This document shows, one piece after another, positions 53,601-63,390 of a stretch of 64,000 bases of DNA. Both the position numbers and the translations under genes were made by a program. The notes beneath the pieces were generated by a model, which saw only the letters and a list, made by a program, of their open reading frames with translations, was not told where the DNA came from and did no database searches. The stretch's first letter is position 1. Every line of letters begins with the position of its first letter. Source of the stretch: Diphasiastrum complanatum (taxonomy: Eukaryota > Streptophyta > Lycopodiopsida > Lycopodiales > Lycopodiaceae); contig CM055103.1 in NCBI GenBank assembly GCA_029204225.1, positions 5,640,852-5,704,851 of the forward strand. Direction: 5' to 3'.

Positions 53601-55436
53601 TGTTTACTTCCTTACTGACATGGATGATTGGGGACTGCAATATTCAAGTTGTTTAACACGTGCGATCTGCCATTTCATTTGGCTAAGCCCCTGGCATGGA
53701 GGAGGGCGATGAGTGCAGTGAGTGCGATTGGGCAGGTGTGGCCGGGGCCATCTTGTGAGCACATGAGGACCAAGGGACTTCTTGATGAGCGGGCTTCTGT
53801 TGACCAGAAGCTAGAGCCTCTTAGGAAGCCATGGGCCTAGTACGTACTACTATCCTTTTAAATTTATGCATTGTAAACTTTAAAGACTTTATGATGATTG
53901 ATCTGAGATCATCGATATGTATTATGTAGTATGTACATTGTAATTTGTACATTGAGTGGCATTGCACATGCCACAATGCATACATGTTACTTGTTAATTG
54001 CAGCTAGCTATTCATGTGTAATCATGAATCATGAATCATGATTGTAATTTGTCAATATTCAAATGATCATTTATCATTGAAATTTGCCATGAAATTTCAA
54101 TTACAATTTACGATCTCGTCTATCATCTTGTCTTGTCACTTGTAAGTTGTGCAACACTGCAATGTGAGTCGTGACTTGTCACCTGTGAACTTTCAACTAG
54201 GTATGGTTGCACCATCATATCTGATTGTTGGAGAGATACAAGGAGGCGCCACATATTGAATGTCCTGGTGTCTTTGTGCATGGGGACGATGTTTCTCAGA
54301 TCCATCGACACCTCTGGGGAGGCAGTCACGGGCGAGTACATGTTCTCACACATTTGAGTTGCCATTGAGGAGGTCAGACCACAACACGTTGTACGGGAAT
54401 ATATATTATACTTATTACAATTTACTATAATGTTAATTGGTAATTACTAATTTGTAAATGTTAATCTTGAATGTTCATTGTTCAATGGCGATTGATTAAC
54501 AATGGATTATGGTTCACTAAGCAGTTGCCACTGAGCACTTGAATTCGGAATTCCAAAGTCTGCACCAAGGTTGCATCCTGATTCGAACTGGCCGATTCGA
54601 ACCGATTCTTTGAGGTTCGAACTGCCAGGCCATGTTCGAATCGGAAAACGGTTCGAACCTTTTTTTTTTCAATTCTTCCAAAAAACAGTCAAACATTCAC
54701 TGATAGTACGATACTTAAATTTTAATAGCTAAACAATTTCAATCTTTCTCTAAATTTACAGATATCAGAATTCAGGATAATCAGATCTCTAAGCTCTTGT
54801 GAGTCGTGACGGTGTGACTTGTGACCTGTCGTATCAACTTTCAAGATTCAATTTTCAAAACAAAATTTACAGATTTTAGAATGACATTATGACTCATGAG
54901 TCATGACCCAAGTTTAAATAGACTACATAGTACATAGTACATACTAGTTAGCAGTTGCCAGTAACTAGTAACTACAGTTAAAACTTAAACAGGTTACAGA
55001 GTCCAGACTACATAGACTGTACATACTACAATCAAAAGTTAAAACTTAACTGCAGGAATCAGAAACTTGAAACTTGAAACTAGATTCTAGAATCCATAAT
55101 ATATCATGATTCATGAATCATAACAAAGTAGTAAATACAAATGCCAGGTGCCTCATGAGTCCGGTCACCAATGTAATGCGCGGTGTCTGATGATAAAATT
55201 TAAATCATGATGTGTACATATGTGACATGTCATACTACACTGTACAGTCACCAGTGTAAATACTAAACAGCTCAAGAGTCAATGCTCATCTAGTGACATA
55301 AACATCGTAGTGTCATCTACAGACTAGTAACTAGTAACTACAATGATCTAATGTACATACTAGTAACTACAATCATCTGAAGACTGACATCAATGAGCAC
55401 TGAGCAGGGGCCAGGGCCCAGGCTGCAGTGAGCACT

Positions 55437-55726
55437 CTAAGCTCTCCTTCGCCTGAGTCTCCTCCCACTCGTTGCTGGTGCTGTGGAGCCTGCTGTGGCC
55501 TCTCGAGTGGTAGGCTCAGTCGCGAAATCCTCATCAAAGGCAGAGGTATGATGTCCCTCATCCTCATCCCCGCCCTCCTCGGACTCCTCATCCTCATTCT
55601 CCTCCTCTGAGGACTCTGACCCTGACGATGCCTCAGACTCAGACTCAGACTCGTCCTTGGGGCTATGAGCACGGGAGCTGCTAGCCTCTCCTGCCCTCCT
55701 CCTACGCTCTGCTCGAGTGAGAGGCC
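55437..55726 (-). CDS. hAT transposase last exon: basic/acidic tail
   Basis: Reads GPLTRAERRRRAGEASSS, then a long Ser/Glu/Asp tract, then a basic GRRLRRRRA end and stop. The charge pattern suggests a nuclear localisation or interaction tail. It is low-complexity but spliced in frame. Confidence 0.65.
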
Positions 55727-55869
55727 CTGCACAATGCACACAAACAGGGACAAACGTGTTATTGCCTGCAAATTAGTAAATTACAATTTACGATAATTAG
55801 TAACTTCAAACTTCGAAAATTTAATTCAAGACCTGTCACCTTACTACTTAGACAATCCTAATTTCTCAC

Positions 55870-55978
55870 CTGCACTCTGCATGGCCTCCTCATGGAGGAA
55901 TGCGTACACGTCCTCCTCTAACTGGTCTCTCGGTGGCAACTCTGGAACCTTTGCCACATCGATCAGATCGGGATTTAC
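55870..55978 (-). CDS. hAT transposase penultimate exon
   Basis: VNPDLIDVAKVPELPPRDQL then FLHEEAMQSA, bounded by a clear AG acceptor and GTGAG donor, phase 0 to phase 1. Its phase fits the next exon, so the 3' structure is intact although the middle of the gene is missing. Confidence 0.65.
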
Positions 55979-56071
55979 CTATGCACATGTCACAATGCAC
56001 ATTGAAATCAACGCAAAATTTGGAGGGCAGAGTCCCGACAAAAGTTAAAACTTAGCTACAGTCTAGTATCT

Positions 56072-56177
56072 ACTAGTCCAGGCAGTGTGCAGCACAAGGT
56101 GTCCAAAAGATGTGGGTATAGGTCTCATTAACGAGCCTACCCATGGAGACGCAGTTTGACGCATTATCTGTGACCAC
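56072..56177 (-). pseudogene. hAT transposase exon 4, ends in a stop where the deletion begins
   Basis: Reads VVTDNASNCVSMGRLVNETY and FWTPCAAHCLD, then TAG. Intact relatives continue after CLD with a further several hundred residues, including the catalytic Glu and hAT-C, so this marks the left side of an internal deletion. Confidence 0.8.
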
Positions 56178-56440
56178 CTGCACAACCATACCATGCAATG
56201 TGCAATGTGCATGAGTTTGGAATTCTGAATTCAAGACTCAAGTGCTCAGTGGCAACTGCTTAGACTTTAGTGAACCATAATCCAGATTCCACTGTTAATC
56301 AATTCGAAATCGCCATTGAACAATGAACATTCAACATTGACATTTACAAACTAGTAATTACCTGTAACCTAATACCATTTAAGTTTTAACATTATAGGTA
56401 AACCGTAAACCGTAAATTGTAAAAAGTATAATATATATAC

Positions 56441-56636
56441 CTGTACAACGTGCTGTGGTCCGACCTCCTCAATGGCAGCTCGAATATGTGAGAACATGTA
56501 CTCGCCCGTGACTGCCTCCCCAGAGGTGTCGATGGATCTGAGAAACATCGTCCCCATGCATGAAGACACCAGGATATTCAATATGTGGCGCCTCCTCGTA
56601 TCGCTCCAACCATCAGATATGATGGTGCAACCATAC
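56441..56636 (-). CDS. hAT transposase exon 3: DUF659 start
   Basis: The first complete codons give YGCTIISDGWSDTRRRHIL, then GTMFLRSIDTSGEAVTGEYM and GPQHVVQ, typical of the DUF659 domain. It starts after acceptor CTAG, ends in phase 0 and has donor GTATAT. Confidence 0.85.
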
Positions 56637-56989
56637 CTAGTTGAAAGTTCACAGGTGACAAGTGACAAGTCAGTGGACCGTGGTCACGACTCACGACTCA
56701 CTTATAGGTGACAAAACAAGATGAATCATGATTCATGATAGATCCATCATCCGAGAGGAATCAGGATAGATCTTAAATTGTAAATTGCAATTCAAATTTC
56801 ATGGCAAATTCCAATGATAAATGATCATTTGAATATTCATGATTAAACATAAATAGCTAGCTGCAGCCTGCAAATTGCAATTAACAAGTAATTACAATTA
56901 ACGCTTGCAATTTAAGTTTTAACAATCATCATAAAGTCTTTAAACTTTAAAGTTTAGAGTAGATAAAGTTAAAAGCAAGTAGTACGTAC

Positions 56990-57494
56990 TGGGCCCATGC
57001 CTTTCTGAGAGGCTCTAGCTTCTGGTCAACAAAAGCCCGCTCATCAAGAAGCCCCTTCGTCCTCAGGTGCTCGCAAGATGGCCCCTGCCACACCTGCCCA
57101 ATCGCACTCACCGCACTCATCGCCCTCCTCCATGCCGGGGTCCTAGCCAAATGAAATGGCAGATCGCAGGTGTAGAACAATTGTCGAACGACAACCTCTG
57201 CCTCTGCCATGGCTCTGGGAGCGAAGCTGGACACATAGTACTCCCTACCCCTCATCTGTGTAGTGCGGCCCCGTCTACCTCTCCCTCTCTCAGGTGGATG
57301 ATGTGGTGCCGGTATGGTCATGGCTGGAGGTGGTGTCGAAGATCCTGCACCATAAGGCGGGTCAGGCCGGGTACTAGGCCCTGCCTCATCTGTAGCTCTG
57401 TCCTCTGGGCCATGGGAAGCGAGGGGTGAGCGGATGGCAACTGGGGGGCGTGATGTGGTGGCCTCTGGCTGTGTCGCCGTGACTGCATCTCGAT
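56990..57494 (-). CDS. hAT transposase exon 2
   Basis: Joins as PRP-RDRDAVTATQPE across an exact phase-1 junction (G|AT). A Pro/Ser-rich linker, a basic RGRRGRTTQMRGREYYVSSF segment and the FYTCDLPFHLARTPAWRR block follow. It ends in phase 2 (CA|G) before donor GTACGT. Confidence 0.82.
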
Positions 57495-57665
57495 CTGCCA
57501 AAAAAGACAAATTTGAAATTACAATACAATCTAGAAATTAGATGATCAATGAAATTGAAACTTCAAGCTTGATGTATCATGTGAGCCAAAAGTTAAAACT
57601 TAAAACTTGATCAATGTTTGAACTTTGAACTTTGAAGTGTAAGAGTCTTAGAGTTGAATGTTTAC

Positions 57666-57915
57666 CTCTCGGTCTGGGCCCCATCCTCGAAGGGCCAACC
57701 TCCTCCGATGCGACAGGAGTGAGTAGCGTGTCAGGAGCATGCATGCAAGCGGCAATCTCGTACCCCCTCAAACGTAACAAATGTGCCCTGATGCGTGTGG
57801 GCCCTCCAGTGTAAGACTGGTGACAGTATCTGCAAGTCCATCTCTTCGTGCCCGATGTGCCATAGGTCGCAACGATGGTGACGTGATCCCACAAGGGATC
57901 CCTGTCCCTCGGCAT
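57666..57915 (-). CDS. hAT transposase exon 1: BED-type zinc finger
   Basis: Starts MPRDRDPLWDHV and carries WTCRYCHQSYTGGPTRIRAH, with Cys-x2-Cys and a following His, and CMHAP, the DNA-binding BED finger of plant hAT transposases. It ends in phase 1 at donor GTAAAC. The start is the first ATG after the microsatellite block. Confidence 0.85.
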
Positions 57916-57921
57916 GGTGGC

Positions 57922-57922
57922 C

Positions 57923-57969
<47 letters not shown>

Positions 57970-58321
57970 GTGAGTCTACAGATCTCTCTAAGTTCTAACT
58001 TCTAAGTTCTAAGTTCTAACTAGACTCTAGTATCTACTATCTAGTTACTAGTAACTACTATCTAGTTACTAGTAACTACTTAGTACTAACTAGTAACTAC
58101 TAACTCAAACTAGTCAGTGGTCACTAACTCCTAACTTCTAAGTTCTAACTTCTAAGTTCTAACTAAGTAGCTACCCAGGTCCCACACCCATCTCAAGACT
58201 CACAATGCCCACTGCCCACACACACACAATCTCAGTGCTCAAGCCTCACACAAACTCACAGTGCAGTGTGCACACATCTCAAAACTCACACACACACACA
58301 CACACACACAATGCACACATG

Positions 58322-58388
<67 letters not shown>

Positions 58389-58548
58389 ATATCATAATAT
58401 CACACACACACTCTCTCACACACACTCACTGATTCACTCACACACACTGTACACATCAAAAGACAGTGGACACACACACACACACAGTGCATACACACAC
58501 AATATCACACAATCACTCACACACACACATACACACAATATCACACCA

Positions 58549-58608
<60 letters not shown>

Positions 58609-58697
58609 GCACTGAGCACACACACACACACAATCTGAATGGCAAATGCACAGTGCACACAGAGTGCTGACTCCTGAGTGCACACCCCCCCCCCCCC

Positions 58698-58748
<51 letters not shown>
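57922..58748. repeat. Cluster of CT, CA and C-tract microsatellites in the hAT 5' region
   Basis: (CT)n 57922-57946, (CA)n 57947-57968, (CA)n 58288-58310 and 58323-58382, (CT)n 58552-58605, C24 at 58685-58708 and (TC)n 58709-58748. On the transposase strand these are GA, TG and G tracts between the terminal repeat and the BED exon, where its promoter and leader should be. Confidence 0.95.
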
Positions 58749-58750
<2 letters not shown>

Positions 58751-58959
58751 GCGCGAATAGAATGGGCGAAATCTGGATTCTGAATCGTTTTAGGGCCAGA
58801 CGGTCCGAACGGTTCGAACCGGGTCCGAACGATTCGATGGTTCGAACCATAAAAGGCGGTTCGAACCGCGATTCGATGCAACCTTGGTCTGCACATTGCA
58901 TTATATGGTTATGCAGGTGGTCACAGATAATGTGTCAAACTACGATATCAGTTTGGGCA

Positions 58960-59462
58960 TTCTTTGAAGACCCTACACACCGATCGAGGAGGGGAATACA
59001 TTAAGAATACGTTCGGTGCATTTCTTCGAGAGAAGGGAATTCTACATCAAATGACAACTCCCTATACGTCTCAACAAAATGGTGTTGCCGAGTGAAAGAA
59101 TTGCACACTTATGGAGATGCCGTTGCATGCTCAAAGCAAAGGGGCCGCCTCACAAGTTTTGGGCTGAAGCGGTTATAACAGCAGCCGATATAAGCAATCG
59201 TTGTCCTACTAAAGCATTGAAAGCATTAACTCCTTATGAAGTTTGGTATGGGAAGAAGCCTTCAATCTCTCACTTTCGCATTTCTGGTTGTACGACTTAT
59301 GCTTTTGTTCCGGATAAACTTCGTACAAAGCTTGAGGATAAAGGAGTTAAATGCATTTTTGTTGGCTATAGTAGTGAAAGCAAAGGCTATAGGCTGTTCA
59401 ATTTGAGCACTAACAAGATTATTGTTAGTCGTATGTGCATTTTGATGAAAAGAATTCATTAG
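58960..59462 (+). pseudogene. Copia integrase, catalytic end to linker
   Basis: TTPYTSQQNGVAE is followed by a stop (Arg codon mutated) and a frameshift. From 59079 it continues with CMLKAKGPPHKFWAEAVITA, SNRCPTKALKALTPYEVWYG, FRISGCTTYAFVP and VGYSSESKGYRLFN. The catalytic Glu sits in the lost AERKN-type context, so it is inactive. Confidence 0.85.
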
Positions 59463-59752
59463 ATATGGCCCCATCTCATATCTTGAAGGGGGACAACCCA
59501 CATAGTGTGAATGTTGAAGTTTTTCCAGATTTGGTACCATCCTCTATTTCCGGAGATAAGGGGCAGCAATCAACCAGTTTCGAACTGCCTAACACCTCAT
59601 CAAGTTTAGAGCCTAATGTTCATCAAGAATCGCCCATTGTTGCTCAAAATCAGCCTGCAGGAACTGTTGGACAGCAAGGACCAGTTTTGGAAGATCTTGG
59701 ACAGCCAAGGGCAGTGTCGGAAAATCTTGGACAGCAAATTGTATGAAGAGAC

Positions 59753-61190
59753 ATGGCTGTTGGACAGCCTAAAGCAGTCCCACGGTGGCTCTTGTCGACT
59801 TTGCGGGACAACAAAGTAAGTTCCTTTTATCATGGAAAGACACGTGCCTTTACAAAATCAGTGGACTTTGCTAATTTTACACATTTTGCTCTTACATCTC
59901 ATGGAGACATTGGGGAAGAACCTGATTTTTATGAGCAGGCCAAGGAAGTAAAATGTTGGGAGGATGCGATGCAAGATGAGTATGACTCACTCATGAAGAA
60001 CAAGATTTGGGTTCTTGTTGATCTTCCTCATGGGAAGAAGGTGATTGGTTCTAAATGGGTATATAAAGTCAAGTATAAGGCAGATGGTACCATTGAAAGG
60101 TGCAAGGCAAGGCTTGTTGCCAAAGGCTATGCTCAGTAAAAGGGGATTGATTATGAGGAGACTTTTTCTCCTACTGCTCGGATGACTACCGTGAGGGTAG
60201 TAACCTCTTTGGCTGCCCATTTTGGTTGGCGTTTGCGGCAACTTGACATAAAGACAACATTCCTTAATGGTGATCTCAATGAGGAAGTGTAACTTCAACA
60301 ACCTGCTGGTTTTTTGGTTGAAGGCCAAGAAGATAAAGTTGGTCTTCTCAAGAAGGCACTTTATGGATTGAAGCAAGCCCCAAGGATGTCGTATCAAAAG
60401 ATACATGCCTACTTTTGTGATCGTGGGTTTACTAATAGTCCTAGCGAATCTACTCTTTATGTCAAGCATACTTCAAATTATATCATCATTATTTTGCTTT
60501 ATGTTGATGATATTATTATTACGGGAAGTAATGAGCAGCAGATTGATGCCGTAATACTTGATCTTGGTATGGTTTTTGAAACCTCAGATTTAGGCCTATT
60601 GCACTTTTATCTTGGTCTTGAATTTGTACAAGAAGGGGTTGGAATTTTCATCTCTCAAGAATGCTACATTGGGCAGATTTTGAAGCGGTTCAAGATGGAA
60701 GATTGCAAGCCGGTTGCTACACCTATGGAGACAGGCCTGAAATTAAGTAGTCAAGAGGATGGTGAACCATTTGATACTACTTTATATTGTCAAGCTATTG
60801 GCTGTCTCATTTACCTATGTAATTCAAGACTAGACATTTCTTATAGTGTCTCACTCATGAGTCAATTCATGCATGCCCCGATGACATCACATTGGAAAGC
60901 ATTGAAGAGGATCTTTCGATATCTTCCAGGAACAAGAAGTCATGGACTGGTTTTTCTTGCTTGTGATGATGCATGTTTGGTTGGTTTTAGTGACTCAGAT
61001 TGGGGCGGAGATCAAGACACTAGACGCTCTACAAGTGGACATTGCTTTTTCTATGAAAATTTTGCAATTTCTTGGTCAAGTAAAAAGCAGCCCACTATTG
61101 CTACTTCTTCTAGTGAGGCAGAATATAGAGCGATATTTTCAGCCACAACGGAGTGTTTATGGGTGAGAAGACTACTTGTTGAAGTTATGA
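59753..61190 (+). pseudogene. Copia reverse transcriptase and RNase H
   Basis: One frame with two stops: EVKCWEDAMQDEYDSLMKNK, KWVYKVKYKADGTIERCKAR, stop at 60137-60139, [17 protein letters not shown], a second stop near 60291, ALYGLKQAPR, catalytic LLYVDDIIITG, LEFVQEGVGIFISQ, DISYSVSLMSQFMH and RNase H FSDSDWGGDQDTRRSTSG with SSEAEYRAIF. The frame then runs into foreign sequence after about 61190. Confidence 0.9.
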
Positions 61191-61555
61191 ATGAAGCCAT
61201 AATTGATCTAGAGCTAAGCTATGAAAGCATCACATAAGCAAGACTTAACCCTAGCTAAGCTTTGAAAGCATCACATAAGCAAGACTTAACCCTAGAAAGC
61301 AGGAAAGAGAGAGATTAAGGAGACTAGAGAGAGATCAATATCATCAGCTGAATAACAAATGACATAGATGTCTACTTATAGGCTAAAGGAAGCTTCCAGT
61401 GGCAAGGGCCCAAGTGGGAGGGATAATATTGCGCCCTCCAAGAAGGCCCCCACTCTCCAGTAATATGTCCAAATGTTCAAATAAGGAATAATATGAATAA
61501 AAAAGGGCCCAAGGCTTGCTGATGCATAAAGTAAAGTAAATGTAAATGGACGTGG
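61191..61555 (-). repeat. Gypsy LTR piece (same family as 16.7-21.9 kb)
   Basis: Matches the 17274-17691 LTR from the GATCTAGA(A/G)(T/C)TAAGC region to the GTAAATGGACG region. A ~44-bp internal duplication (GCATCACATAAGCAAGACTT occurs twice, 61228 and 61270) is present. Both outer ends of the LTR are missing: the left abuts copia RNase H and the right is fused to the chromodomain frame. Confidence 0.85.
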
Positions 61556-61800
61556 GGTGCAGCAAGAGCATGATCCTGATCCGCAAGTAATGGCGTATGA
61601 TAAAAGACATCAATAGGCTCCCATGTGGCCTCCTCAACAGGACGACCATCCCACTGGATCAAAAACTGGAACTGCCGATAGTGTCGACTATGGTGAAGGC
61701 AAACCTGGTGAATGGCAGCTGGTAAGAAAGGGAACAGCTCAGGATCAACATCGTGGCGACGAAGGGAACATCTCGGCCGCGTCATCAGAAACCAAGCAAT
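61556..61800 (-). pseudogene. Gypsy chromodomain end
   Basis: [14 protein letters not shown], then QFQFLIQWDGRPVEEATWEP and PLLADQDHAL closely match the chromodomain at 17737-17940, confirming the same family. The stop codon and polypurine tract are missing because the frame is fused to the LTR. Confidence 0.87.
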
Positions 61801-61849
61801 ATGGAACAACCAGGAATGCCAAGGAACCAGAGGAAGATCAAGCAGCAAC

Positions 61850-63390
61850 TAGGAATGCCAAGGTATCCTTAATGCCCAAGCTAGTAGAGGATCAGCCCAA
61901 AAGATAGGGACATCATACCAAGGTATCCAAAAAGCCCGAGAAGGTAGAACTGCATTAGCAACAGGAAGCCAATAAGGAAACTGGAAGCGGATTCAATTTG
62001 TAAAGATCTTGCAAAACAATTAGAAGATCTTTCACAATTTGGAGAGCGGATTACAAAAGGACCGCCCCAAGAAAAGAAAGCAGCATCGGAAGACCAGCAC
62101 CAAGGAGTAGGAACATAAGCAGGATGACAGGCACGTTGTAATAGCATGGAAAAGCAAGCGATATGCCAGGAAACATGGAGCATAAAGAGATCATCCTGCC
62201 AAAGGATAGCTAAAATGGAGAAATATGCACCAACATGGTCAAAAGCCCAAGGTATCCATAAGGCCCATGAATGAGAAGTAGCAATGGCACATGGTACCCT
62301 CAAGGCCCATATCACGAGCAGAGCAGCATGCCAAAAGCTCCAGAAGGTCCAAGAAATCAATGCATCATCTAAACAGACATGATGCATGAAAACAGTAGCA
62401 ACAAATCTAGAAATAGTAGAGGCTCCAACTGAAAAACTGTAGCCGAAAAACTCATCCCGAAAGACCTCATATGGACATACCAATCCATCATAGGATACAC
62501 CGCAAGTGTAATCCCAAAGTACACACCAGACGCACAAGTGAGGAATAGAAGAAATGCACTGGAATGAGGAACAGGATCCGCAACATCAGTAGCAAGCATC
62601 GGAGCAATATCCACGTGTAGCTGGGAATGAGTATCAAAGCACATATGAGCAACACTGAAGTATATGGCGGCAACATTCCTAAAAACTATCCAAGAGAGGA
62701 GAAGGAACTCTCTCAAGGTACCCTGATGGTCTCGGAACACCAGAACAAAGTGGCAACAGACCAAGCGATATGGAGCAACCCGAAATGACGGGGAACCTGA
62801 TGATCACCTAGACAAACAGTAGCTGGAACGGAGGCAATAACCCAAGCCATCAGGATATGCCAAGCCTGACAATGAGCAACAATCCAAGAAACAGATAGAG
62901 AGCCACATGCATAATCATAGAGATATCCGCACCATAGGCGATCAATAATATGGAAAAACCAGCACCAATCAATAGGTCCAAATGAAAACCAAGCTATACG
63001 TAATAACCAGGAATGCCATATATTTATAGCTGAAAATGAAGCAGTAGTATGAGCAATAGGTCCAAATGAAATACAAGCGATACGTAATAACCAGGAATGC
63101 CAAATATCAAGAGGTAAAAAGGAATCAGTCGCATGAAAATCCTCTAACGCATAAAAAGCCCAAAAGTGTATACCATCGGCATGGACTGCAACAAACCTAT
63201 ATGTAGAAACACAAGGAGACTAAAGGATGCTCGTATACTCATCTAGAAAGATCCCAGCATATAAATATCCTAGATAAGTAATAGTGACCATCTAGCAAAT
63301 ATCCTCGGGTGGAAAATGTGTAACGGTAAGGGCCAAAGGCGCATAATCATGTCAGGAACCGCAGAAATATCATGAGGCAGATCACAAACC
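61850..63390 (-). repeat. Trp/His-rich degenerate repeat region inside the gypsy element
   Basis: On the minus strand variants of TGGCATTCCTGGTT(A/G)TT followed by CGTATCGCTTG recur (61790-61870, 63000-63115, with weaker copies between). They alternate with GG(A/G)TACCTTGGG-type words. In one frame this yields WHSWLLRIAW-like motifs, but stops and frame changes occur. Confidence 0.55.

Larger units (their letters stand above)
54566..58886 (-). mobile_element. Nested hAT element, 4321 bp, TSD GTCTGCAC
   Basis: The terminal inverted repeats are CAAGGTTGCATC and GATGCAACCTTG, and the sequence GTCTGCAC lies directly outside both ends (54558-54565, 58887-58894). The first and last ~95 bp are packed with TTCGAA-centred palindromes. 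The coding exons run on the minus strand: BED finger, Pro-rich segment, DUF659 and acidic tail. The hAT C-terminal dimerisation region is missing, so the copy is probably non-autonomous. The target was another copy of the same family, in the opposite orientation. Confidence 0.93.
53600..58956 (+). mobile_element. Outer hAT fragment, split by the nested hAT
   Basis: The plus-strand pieces are 53630-53840 (CDLPFHLAKPLAWRRAMSAV; second-exon end), about 54197-54395 (YGCTII then RRRHILNVLVSLCMGTMFLR; DUF659) and, after the nested element, 58895-58956 (VVTDN..SN). The last piece is the exact continuation that in the inner copy lies at 56177. Stops are present. The copy is 5'- and 3'-truncated and flanked on the right by copia integrase. 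Confidence 0.85.
58957..61190 (+). mobile_element. Ty1/copia integrase-RT-RNase H block
   Basis: Begins inside integrase (TDRGGEYIKNTFGAFLREKG) right after the hAT fragment and ends inside RNase H where an antisense gypsy LTR begins. It therefore has no LTR, gag or protease. The long open frames and few stops make it younger than the copia at 49.5-52.8 kb. Confidence 0.88.

Noticed and set aside
61881-62537. A 218-residue hydrophobic Trp-rich protein gene (and 62369-62764)
   Set aside because: Frames change and stop repeatedly, and the sequence is a degenerate repeat within a gypsy element.
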